A DNA stretch of 64,000 bases from Saposhnikovia divaricata (Eukaryota > Streptophyta > Magnoliopsida > Apiales > Apiaceae): assembly GCA_036435485.1 (NCBI GenBank), contig CM071597.1, positions 52,435,881 to 52,499,880 on the forward strand. The letters run 5' to 3'. The position numbers and the translations under genes were made by a program. A model generated the notes under the pieces. That model worked only from the letters and a program-made list of their open reading frames with translations, was not told the origin of the DNA and did not search any database. Positions 50,547-60,390 of this stretch are shown piece by piece. Within the stretch, counting starts at the first letter, position 1. Each line of letters starts with the position of its first letter.

Positions 50547-50933
50547 CTTGCTAGTTTTTACATTTTTAATGTGGTTAAATTGTAGCTTGTGACAGTAGCC
50601 TTCAATGTTGCTGTCATGAGAAGTTACTGTCTTATGTGCTACTTGTTGTTGACAGCATGTTTGCTACGACTATGCTGAAATTAAAATTACATGTCTGTTT
50701 TAATTTAAGTAATGAGTAGTGACGTGACATTAACTTAAATCACATGCGTGCCAATGATAATTAGTCGTGTCATTTGAAATGACCCGGGGTATTTGTCAGT
50801 CCTTTTTCTTTTAAAGTTAAATACTTTATTAAAAGGAAGCGTGTGGGAAACTGTAGCGTCACTTGTTGTGTTATAAATAAGACCGAGGCCAAACTCTTTT
50901 TTCTTCATTACACATTTAAGAGACTCTAGAGAA
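50547..50933 (+). promoter_or_regulatory. Spacer after pol with a TATA-like box
   Basis: The spacer has several CTGTCA/TGACAG words and a TATAAATAAG at about 50,871-50,880, 55-60 bp before the ATG of a small ORF. Box, spacing and a short CT-rich stretch look like a plant core promoter, but nothing shows it is used. Confidence 0.35.
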
Positions 50934-51191
50934 TGAGTAAGAGGAAAGCATTAGAAATGTCTACATCCGTGAACCCTGCCATCAACAAAGGTGACATCCG
51001 TGAACCCTGCCATCAACAAAGGTGAAGAGGTGCCAAAGAAGGAGGAAGAGATCGTTGTTGCTGAGGATCCAATGGATCTCTAGCTTGATAAGCTCCAAGC
51101 TTATCTTGATATGCTGGGGGTCTTCGATGAGAAGGAGATCAAGAAGATCGTGGAAGGGCTGCTGCTGGAAGCTTTTCCAAACTTAAAATAA
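50934..51191 (+). pseudogene. Small SIRE ORF downstream of pol, broken by a 31-bp duplication
   Basis: The ATG at 50,934 opens MSKRKALEMS. A 31-bp segment (50,963-50,993) is repeated exactly at 50,994-51,024, which shifts the frame. Read across the break, an acidic Lys/Glu-rich stretch follows, then a TAG near 51,081, then a helical tail with LQAYLDMLGVFDEKEIKKIV that ends at TAA 51,189-51,191. About 80 codons would be involved. I do not recognise the protein. Its position between pol and the long post-pol ORF, after a TATA-like box, suggests a small accessory ORF of the element. Confidence 0.4.
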
Positions 51192-51928
51192 TGTTTACTT
51201 CATAAGAACTTTTATGTATTGTTTTAATTTTATTTTATGAAAAGACCGTTTCGTCTTCTTAGTGCTCTTGAATGTCTTTCTCATTCTTATCTTATCATCT
51301 TGGTTATCTGTTGGATAATGCATGTATACATGTGTGTAGATGTGTGTTTGTCTATGTGGATGTGTGCTTGCTTACGAATATGTGCTTAAATTGATTAAAA
51401 TGTTAATTGGTAATTTACTTTTAAGCAATAGGCAAAATCGATTAAAATTCATGATAAAAATTATTTCCGCACAAGTTGCTGTCATTAAGTGAAGATGCTG
51501 TCACGATGTGCCTTGACATCAAGTTCCTTAAACAGCAAAGGAAAAATTTTCTATCATGAAATTTATAGGAGATTGTATAAATTGCTTAATGGTGACAACA
51601 CGTTCTTACGCCTATGTTACTATCAAGCGAAACCTGCTGTCACCCTCTCCAAAATACCGACGAATTTGTCACAGCGCACAGGTTACTATCAAGTTAGTGG
51701 ATCGATTTAATTGGGATATTACCTCCACGATTTAAAGCCACTAAAAAGTAACTGCCCACGACACCACTTGACTGACTAATGGGTTAAGACAAGGCCACTT
51801 TCCCCTTTCTCAGTAAAACATTTGCTATTCTCGTATAAGCAACTGTCAAACACACAAACACATAACTCTCAACAGAACCTCTCTCTTTCAAAAGCAAAGA
51901 TCTCTCTCCCAAAACTCGAAGCACAAAA
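51192..51928 (+). other. Leader-like spacer before the SIRE post-pol ORF
   Basis: Non-coding spacer with repeated CTGTCA words. The last ~110 bp are A- and CT-rich (CAGAACCTCTCTCTTTC) and resemble a plant 5' leader just before the ATG at 51,929. The small frame 51,489-51,710 has no domain. Confidence 0.4.
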
Positions 51929-54900
51929 ATGGCACCCAAACAATCCTCTTCTCAAACAAACTTTGCTGGTATTCTCACTGCTAGAGATGCTGGTGAAGGT
52001 TTCAAAGGACTCGTATCCTTTATCAACAAGTCCTATCTAGGTCATGCTATAACCTCTACTCCATCTTTGGACCTAGAAAGACTTGAACAATTTTGGAACA
52101 CTGCCTATGTTCCAGGAGGTACAGGTAAGGACACCATTCAATTCAAAATCAATGGAGTTACCTGCATTCTCACTATCAAGGGCATCAACGAAGCTTTGGG
52201 AACTGGACTGCAAGAAAAAGAATCATACCAGGAGCTTGCAAGTGATGAAACCCTAAAGAAGTTTTTCTTGAAAATTGGGTATTCTGGTCCTGTTCTTGAA
52301 GAGGGTACATCAAGTTGGTACCCAACTGGTGAAATGGACAGAAAGTATTTAAGGAAAGAATGGAGCATGATTCTTGATGTCATGGTGAAGGTTTTCTCAA
52401 CTAAAACCACTGGTTGGAATGGTATTCCCTCCTACATCAAGAAACTCACTCACTCTCTGGTCCATGGATACAAAGTGGATGTTGGAAAGCTGCTTATGAG
52501 TCAACTCAAGTCAGCTCTGAGCAAGAAGGTACATGTCTATCCTCGCTTTCTCATAATGTGTATAAATTCTTTATGTGGTATTGATGTAAATGCATCTCTC
52601 ACAATGGAGTGCAATGTTTTGAAAAGAAATACACACACAACACTCAATTCACAGAATTTAAATACACATATTCCATTCTGTTTCACCAAGCACATGGCTG
52701 ATCAAGAGCCTCATCTTGACTTTGAACTGCCCTCTGGGTATGTTACCTTCTTCCTTGAGAATGAAGCTGAATTAGACCCAAATTCAGCTAGCCCACATTC
52801 TATTTCATTCATTCCAATCAGACCTTCCAGACAGCCAAAGACCACAAAAATAGCCCTACAAGAATCCAAGAAAAGACCCTTGGAAACTGGTGTTGGTGCA
52901 CTTGATGCAGCAAATAAGGATGTTAGTCAAAGTGAACCTACAGTTGTTCCTCTTGAGCCTAAGAAGAAGAGAGCTAAGAGGGGCAAATCCACTGTCAGCC
53001 ACCCCACAGTCTCACAAAAGGCTGTGGAGGATAAAAGGGAATCAAACACATCCCTAGGTGCTTCTTCTCAACAGAAGTATCTATTGAAACTGGCCTGTCC
53101 CCCAAGGCACCCTGTAAAGAGTCTGCACAACCTCATGTACTCACTCATGAGGAGCCTACACTTTCAGATATGCACACGGAGTTAGGGCACAGTGAGGGTC
53201 ATGAAACTTCTACTCTTAATGTTCCACAAGCTGCCCCTATGGAACAGCCAAAAATCCCTTCTATACCATCACCTTCTTTACTCTCTAATCCATCAATTGT
53301 TTCTTCTCAACAACCTAGAGAGGGGGACAGTCCCAACCCTTCAGGTTTTGATCATCCATCTCAGGTCATGGATGAGCCCCCATCAAGTAGTCCACAAGAA
53401 CCCATTTCTCAAAGTGAAATGGACACCACTCCCTCAAACACTGAGCTAGACCAAGGTGGCAATCTGCCAGAAAATGAAACAACCAACATCTTGGTCGAAC
53501 TCCAACAAGCAACTGACCCACGGGAAGTTGCTGTCATAGCCTCAGCTGCTGCCAAAGACACCACAAAAGTTGTTGTCACCCCACCTGTGGACAGTAACAT
53601 TTTTGGTAAAGATGCTGTCACCTCTACACAGCTTGATCAAGAATCAGTAATTGTTGAAGATGCTTTCGATGATGATCAAATAACTATCTCTGATTTAAAG
53701 GTACAATCTAAATTTTCTACTTCTTCAACTAAAATGCATGTAAGTACTGCTCATACCCATGCATCTAGGATGAGTGAGGGAGATAAAATAAAAAGAGAGA
53801 TAAAACAAAATAGAGGTGAGCATAAAAATGAGAGGCAGCCAAATGAGCTGGCAAAAGGAGAGGGACTTGAGCATGTCCAGAGTGTAACTGAGGGCACCCC
53901 ACACAAAAAGGCACTAGTCCTTGAGAGTCATTCTCTGAGGAGTGATGAGATCACTCAGAAAAACAATGAGAGTGTGAGACACCCCATAGCCTCCTTGCCC
54001 CAGTCTTTTCCTTTACCATAAAAAAGGTTAAGGTCTGGTGGTCCTTCTAAAGAAGCTGAGTCAAGGTTGAAATCCCTTGAAGGCATATGTGCATCCATAG
54101 AAGTTAAACTTGATGCTCTGTCCACCATGGTAGCTACTGGTTTTGCTGAGCTGCAACAAACTTTTCTATCCTTTTCTACTACTCTTAGTTTTGTCAACTT
54201 AACTAAGGGGGAGAAAGTGGTAGATCAGAATAAAGTAAAAATGGTAGAACAGAGTACATCAAAGCTGGTAGAGAAGGAGAAACAAGGTGGAGCTACAAGA
54301 AAGGGGGAGTCAAGAAGTGATGGGGAGCAGGGGGAGCAAGTACAAGTTGATGAAGATGAAGGTATGGGTGAGGGGGAGCAGGAGGAAGAAGAAAGAAACT
54401 TTGGTGAAGAACTGAAGGCAACTGGAGATGGTAAATTGGTTGAAGGAGAAATGGATGGTGAGGCAGTATTGTTAATTAAAGAAGTATTGGAGCAATTAAA
54501 GGAGACTCAAAAGTCTGAAAGAACAGTACTGCCACCTTTGAAAATCAATGAACCAAATCCTGAAACCACAGAAACTCCATTGCAGAAAGAATGGAGAGAA
54601 AAAGAAAAACAATATGCTCTGGGTAAAGGTAAAGGGAAAATGCCTGAGTATGTGAACATGACTACTGGAACTGTCTGGTCAGATGGAAGTGAATATAGCC
54701 CTGAAGATGCATAACTGATGATGGTTAACTACATGGAGAGTACTTTGAATAACAAAGATGAAGAATTCAGTAAGTTGGTGGATGAATCAATTAGTGGAGT
54801 AGGGGGAACTTTTACAAAATTGGCATCAACACTGAAAGTCAAAGTAATAAGTATCTCTGTGAAAGTTAACTTGGAGAAAAGATGGGCTGTTGAAGTATAT

Positions 54901-56940
54901 CTGAAGACTAGATGCACCATATTCATCACAATGCAACTTTTACAAAGTTTGCAGGCTAGAGTACTCCAATTCCTTAGAACATTAGTGGTAAGAAACTCAA
55001 TAGCCTTCAATGACAGTCTGTTAGCATAAATCGAGAGGATGTTTGAAGACAAACTCCTTGAGGTGATTCATAATCCCTATGGTGTGTGCTACAGAAAGGT
55101 CACAAAAACATGAGCAAGAAGACTGCATTTTCTACCCTTGGACAAAGTTTCAGGACTAAGCACTGAATCAGTCATGATAGTGCTAAAGAAAATTCTCAAA
55201 TTTAGTATCACCAGTGACAAGGTTAAAGCTGTCAAAGATATTCACAAGCTATTGGCAAAAAGAGATGAGGATCTTAGCTCAATCATAAAGAAAGTGATCT
55301 CTGATGCCAATGCCAAAAGAGGTGAGAAAGGAGGAAGCTGCACCTATGATGATACTTTGGATGATGATGAGGATGACATTGGAGGAAGTGGTGGATCTGG
55401 AGAAAACAGAAGTCATGGAATAGAAGCCTCTGGGAATGTTGAAACACAAACTCAGAAGGATGCAACCCAAGAAGAGCAAGAAACTCCCAGTATTGAAAAG
55501 AAAGATGCTGTCAATGATGAAGGGGAGTTAGAAATTCTTGAAGCCTTGGAGGCAAGTATCTTGAGATTTGTGGTTGAATGCTTCGATATAGAAAAAGATA
55601 CTGTCAACAAGGATGCTATCAAAAAGGCTGAAGACACTGCAATGAAAGATGCTGTCACAGAGGACACTATCAAAAGCCAAGACAAAGAAGCTGTCAAAGA
55701 TGTTGTCAAGAGTCAACCTGAAGAAACTGTCAAAGTACGAAGGCTTGTTAAGAACTTCAAGTCCAACAGAACTAAGACTAGAGCACAAGACTGGCGTGCA
55801 ACCAAAAGAAAAGGGAAGACAGTTGCAGCAGCAAGGAAAAAGAAGCATGGAGCATCTTTGACAGAGAAGCCCATTGCTAGAAGAAAGATAAATAGTTTTG
55901 AACTATTGAAAAGAAAGATCGATGGGTTTATCACATCTGTGTCAGTGGAAAAGGATCCCGTCAGTGGGAATGTATCCAAGTATGTTCTCAAAGACTGTGG
56001 AACTAAAGTCATAGATGTAACACCAGACTTTACCATGGAGATAGAATCAAATGTGATTGACAGATATGACATTTCATTCAAATCTGTAAAGGTGAGGAGA
56101 AGAATTGATTTCTTCGTTCTGGAAAGGATGATTACTCTCATGGAAACAAATCAAGATGTTTCCAGCAATATCTTAGAGCACACCAAGGAATACTATGCTA
56201 AAAGATATGTTGAGTTCTATGAGAAGTATGGTGATTGGAGAGCACATGATGATGCAGACCTGGAAGTTAGCTCAGATGGTAAGCCAATGCCTGATGTGGA
56301 TCTTACAGAAGCCCATCGCCCTTTCACAAAGGCAGGCATGGCTACATATGAAGTAGAACAAGCATTTCAGACTGCTAAAGCTAGATCATCCAAACCTACC
56401 AGACATGCCAAACAATCTGCTGAAGATCTAGAAGCTCAACTGAAAGAGAGTTACAAGAAAGTTAACAAACTGAACAGTGATAAAGAAGATTATTAGCCCT
56501 GTATACTGGATGATCCTCTCAGAATCATTGATGGAAAAGAAGAAATCTATGTTGATAGTTTTCACAAACTGAGGACCAGTGTACTGAAGGATCTCTACTG
56601 GAAAGTTGTTGGATCACTTCATAAGCTCGAAATGCTAGTTGCTTGGGAACTAGAGGAGATATTTGATCAAAAGAGAGATGAAGATCCAAAACTGGACAGA
56701 ATGAGGAGAGTATCTCTTAATGCTTTCCCTAGAAGGAGATTCAAGATCATCCAAGGAACTTTAAAGTTCAGAACTTACACTTATGATTTTGAAACTTGGT
56801 TTGATCTAAAAGATGCAGAAGTATTTCCTTCTCGAGTAATTCAAGGGTACATTGAAGACATTGAAGATGATGCCAGATCTCTTGAAGAAAAGACTTTAGT
56901 AGAAGACCTCAAGAAGGCAAAACAAGAAGCTCCCAAATGA
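51929..56940 (+). pseudogene. SIRE post-pol giant ORF (env position), decayed
   Basis: From the ATG at 51,929 (MAPKQSSSQTNFAG) a frame runs to 53,185. A 1-nt shift near 53,100 moves into the frame of 53,170, which stays the same to 56,940, interrupted only by five stops (about 54,019, 54,712, 55,027, 55,111 and 56,494). The ancestral ORF was therefore about 1,670 codons, long for a SIRE env-like gene. The N-terminal ~270 residues form a helical domain (LERLEQFWNTAYVPG, GWNGIPSYIKKLTHSLVHGY, VHVYPRFLIMCIN). Then come Pro/Ser-rich and acidic regions, a coiled-coil-like stretch (about 54,067-54,190), a Lys/Glu/Val repeat region (55,500-55,740) and a basic C-terminal domain. I see no membrane span or signal peptide, so a true envelope role is not supported. 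Confidence 0.7.
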
Positions 56941-56963
56941 GAGGGAAGAATCTGAACAACTGA

Positions 56964-57360
56964 AGACTGTCTGTATAGAAATTTAGGAAAGTCACATGGG
57001 TGTGCAAACTGTAATGAGCTGCCACTTGAAAACGACAGCAGCTCCACAATCCATGCGATAGGGACAATAGAGTATCTTAGTCTATTTAGATACATGTCTC
57101 TAATTCTTTCTTGTAATGCTTCAACGAAACAATCTTGTATCTCTCAAGAAACCGAAGCTGGAGAAACACACCATTTCTCTAGGTTGTAGCAACACCTTCA
57201 CAATATAAATAAAACATTTATTTTGTGAGAAATCTTGATCCATTCACGTTTGCATATTACTACTGATAACTTGTAATCTTTATTATCGTAGTTGTTTTAA
57301 AGATTGGAATTTATCAGTATTGCATTCAACCCCCCCTTCTGCAATCCTTTGGGACCAACA
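56964..57360 (+). repeat. SIRE 3' LTR, truncated at its 5' side
   Basis: Matches the last 396 bp of the 5' LTR (35,608-36,003) and ends CCAACA before the duplicated CTAAC. The first ~660 bp of the LTR, the polypurine tract and the adjoining internal sequence are absent, so the post-pol ORF end is fused almost directly to mid-LTR. Confidence 0.88.
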
Positions 57361-57815
57361 CTAACAACTACCAAAGTTTTTGGACAAAATCCCTCATACA
57401 CTTATTATTAAAATTGTATTTGGTTGTTAGTACAACTATCTTCAAATAATAAGAAGGTTATTTTGATAATCAAAACAAAATATAAGTAGATTTCCTAAAA
57501 AGAATAGAATTTTCAATATAAAAAATCGTCAATTTCATCTCTCTTTTGTTTCTTGGTAGTTTTAATTGGAGAAAATTGTTAAATCATCACTGAATTAAAG
57601 ATTATTTTGGTAATTTCACGTAGGCTGTAAAATCACCCACATCAAGTTTTAAGAATTCAAGATAAAACACATAATAAATTGAACGTGTAAAATCTTATGT
57701 ATATATCAATTTCATAATAACAATTTGATATGTAAACTAATAACAAATAAATAATAAAAAATAATATAATAAATATTAGAAAAAGAACCGTGCGTTGCAT
57801 GGGTTATAAGCCAGT

Positions 57816-58063
57816 CTATTTTTAAAAGTATTAGATTCGATTAGCAAAAAAAAGTATTAGATTCAACGGCTGAGATTATTTTGGTAGTACAGTGACCAAA
57901 ATTATGGATAAAATTAATTTTTTGTGTCCTGTTTTATTGTCTGAATCTATATCTGTATGCACCAATGCTAAGGACACATGGCAGCTATATTTTTTTTTAC
58001 TTACAACCCCCACGGTCTTTTTTAATTATAATCATTTTCATATTATAATTTTCTTTTTAAAAT
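57816..58063. other. Intergenic, relatives of the foldback centre
   Basis: Words such as TATTAGATTCGA and GAGATTATTTTGGTAGTACA also occur at about 58,350 and, inverted, near 17,700, so this is debris of the same repeat family. No gene is seen. Confidence 0.5.
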
Positions 58064-58263
58064 GAGTAATGCTAGGTACCCCAAATTGGTACCCAAAAAT
58101 TGCTCCCAAATGATGTGGCATAGTTGACGTGGCAAATTGAGAAATTTTTATTTGGGAGGTTGGTGTGAATGCAGGGGGTCCATTTTATTATGACCAATTA
58201 TAATAGTACACTTGGCATTTGGGAATTATTTTGGGTACCAATTTGGGGTACCTAGTATTTTCC
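58064..58263. mobile_element. 200-bp MITE, probably Mutator-like
   Basis: Inverted ends share CTAGGTACCCCAAATTGGTA and continue to CATTTG with few mismatches. A 9-bp direct repeat TTTTAAAAT flanks it at 58,055-58,063 and 58,264-58,272. A 9-bp duplication is usual for Mutator-like elements. No coding region. Confidence 0.75.
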
Positions 58264-58880
58264 TTTTAAAATTCAATTCCAGCACAATCTTTTTTAATGA
58301 TATCCTTTTTAGATTATAATTTCCTTTTTAATATGATATATTTTTAAAAATATTAGATTCGACGGTTGAGATTATTTTGGTAGTACAATGTTATCCATTT
58401 TAGATTATAATTTTCTTGTTAATATGATCTAATCTTGATCGTCTATTTTTAAAAAATATTAGATTCGGTTGAGATTATTTTAGCAGTACAGTGAACAAAC
58501 CACAGTAACCATACCAAAATTATGGATAAAATCCCTCTTACGCTTATTATATAAAAGGATATAATTATGTTATTATTTATTTTAATAATATATAGATAAG
58601 GTAAGTACCGTACCAGTAAATTTGAAAAAGGCAATCGACTAATTAACATTAATTATATTATGTTATTATTTATTTTAATAATATAATAGTATAGATAGAT
58701 AAGGTAAATACCGTACAGGTAATATCTTCAACTAAAAGTAAATGTGAAAAAAGCAATCGACTAATTGCTATTAATTATATCATGTTATTATTTATTTTAA
58801 TAATATAATAATATAGATAGATAAGGTATGTACCTAAAAAACAGGTACTAAAACTTTTAATGTTTCGTTTTTTATTTAAC
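58264..58880 (-). repeat. Helitron-family debris with tandem units
   Basis: The unit containing TTATTTATTTTAATAATATA, GATAGATAAGGTAAGTACC and CAATCGACTAATT is present about three times (near 58,567, 58,660 and 58,785). It ends in a reversed Helitron 5' region near 58,860 (CTAAAACTTTTAATGTTTCG). Confidence 0.5.
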
Positions 58881-58946
58881 AGTAAAGACAACAATTTGTA
58901 AATAGTTTTGGTACAGTAAAGACAACAATTTGTAAATAGTTTTGGT
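58879..58946. repeat. 34-bp tandem duplication
   Basis: The unit beginning ACAGTAAAGACAACAATTTG occurs at 58,879-58,912 and 58,913-58,946 without mismatch. Confidence 0.85.
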
Positions 58947-60390
58947 ACAGACAAGGTGCGTAGCGCACGCTCTCTCTAGATCCTCTCTCTCACTCTATCT
59001 CTCTCTACTCTTTCTCTCTCCCTCTATCTCTCTCAATCTCGCGCCGGATCACTATGAAAGAGGTACGGGAAATTCTATTGTTTTTTATAAATTTTATGTA
59101 TAGATACATGTTTCGTTTTATAAATTTTATGTATAGATACATGTTTTGTATGTATGTATTTGATTGTTTCTATGTTTTGTATGTATTGTATGTGTGTGTA
59201 TGTGTTTGATTGTTTTTTGTATGTGTTTGTTTGATTGTTTGATCTAGGCCATTATTTTTAGAGAGGATCTCCTTATAGAGAGAATAGGAGAGAATTTTTT
59301 TACTTAATCTCAGCCTTTAGATTAACCTTTAATCCAACGGCTCATATTATTTCCTAATATAAAAAAAATTAGGCAACATTACTTTTTTGTCCGTTGTATG
59401 TATAGTTACCGTTGTATCTCTTCTTCTACAATCTCTCAGGTAATCTCTCTAACTAATTTTCTCCAACTATCTCTTCAACGATCTCTCTCATACTTTTCGC
59501 TTTCAAACGATTTTATCTCGTTCTTTGTGATTTCGCTCTCAAACGATTTTATTTCGATGATTTTATCTCTATACGACGGAAACGATGGCCTCTTCTTCAA
59601 ATCAAGGTCGAAACTATGATACTACCGCTAATATTGAGTGTCCATCAGGTTTAAATCTTCATCCTTCAGTTTTGTACAAGTAATTTGTTATTATATATTT
59701 CGATTTTGTAGTAGAATCAAAACACAAGCTCAAAAATTGAATGTTTATCAGTTTTCAATCTTTATCCTTCAGTTTCGTACACATAGTTTGCTAGTTTATG
59801 TTTTGATTCCGTAGTGGAATCAAAATAGTATGTTTGTAAGATAATTAGTTGTTCTTCTGAAGTTTACTCTACAAGTTCTGATTCTGTTGTCGAATCTAAA
59901 AAACCACTAAGCCTTTTCAATTATCAGTTAGTGGTCTTGAAATTAGTTTTTTTCAAAATGTTGCACGCAATTCTTGCCAATACTTCTCCTAAATAATAAC
60001 TAAGCAGTTACCTTTTTCAACTATTACCTTTTCTAACTAACATCTCTTCTTTCCAAAAATATGATCGTTCTAATTAATGAAATAAACTAATAATATTTTA
60101 ATTACTAATAACTAACCGATTATCTTTTCCAGCTAAAAGGTAATATATTTTCTAACTAAAATATCTCATTTTTTCCTAAATAATAACTAATCAATTACTT
60201 TTTCTAACTAAAATCTATTTTTTCCAAAAATTTGGTCGTTCTTATTAATGAAAAAAAACTAATAATATTACAATTACTAATAAATAATTCATTACCTTTT
60301 TTCAACTAAATAACTTTTCTACATTTTCTAACTAAAATATCTCATTTACAAATTTGATTTTTTTTACTTAATTATCCTTACTTAAATCTA
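58947..60390. other. Intergenic; CT-rich stretch, short duplications, possible decayed exon
   Basis: A CT microsatellite-like run lies at about 58,969-59,040. An imperfect ~33-bp direct duplication (TATAAATTTTATGTATAGAT) lies at about 59,083-59,147. From about 59,260 a sequence starting GAGAGGATCTCC leads to a CT-rich leader-like stretch and an ATG at 59,585 (MASSSNQGRNYD) that soon meets a GT; it could be the 5' end of a decayed transposon or gene, but nothing downstream supports it. 59,950-60,370 is simple A/T-rich sequence. Confidence 0.4.

Larger units (their letters stand above)
18318..57360 (+). mobile_element. SIRE-type Ty1/copia retrotransposon, nested and degraded
   Basis: The element is bounded by TGTTGG at 18,318 and CCAACA at 57,360, with the target duplication CTAAC at 18,313-18,317 and 57,361-57,365. 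It has a copia order: LTR, PBS, gag, protease, integrase, RT, RNase H, then a long post-pol region, which is the SIRE/Maximus layout. Three insertions lie inside: Athila (18,960-35,446), solo LTR 1 (38,983-43,016) and solo LTR 2 (45,369-49,944). Removing them leaves about 14 kb. The 5' end is rearranged and the 3' LTR has lost its first ~660 bp. Every ORF carries stops or frameshifts, so it cannot move by itself. Confidence 0.9.
16578..57815. mobile_element. Large foldback element with Helitron-like outer ends, split by the SIRE nest
   Basis: The left arm, 16,578 to about 17,650, is an inverted copy of about 17,660-18,317 plus 57,366-57,815. The right arm was cut by the SIRE insertion at 18,318-57,360. 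Examples are TTTGATTATCAAAATA near 16,940 and 57,455, and TCCTCCGTACGA near 17,055 matching TCGTACTGAGGA near 18,295. Each outer end carries the Helitron-type 3' terminus (CTAG/CCAG, CTTATAACCC, then a GTGCA hairpin) facing outward. Without the insertion the element would be about 2.2 kb. A (AT)n run lies at about 16,688-16,716. It has no coding region. Confidence 0.7.

Noticed and set aside
59585..59660. Possible first exon (MASSSNQGRNYD)
   Set aside because: A CT-rich leader-like stretch precedes it, but no downstream exon or domain is visible.
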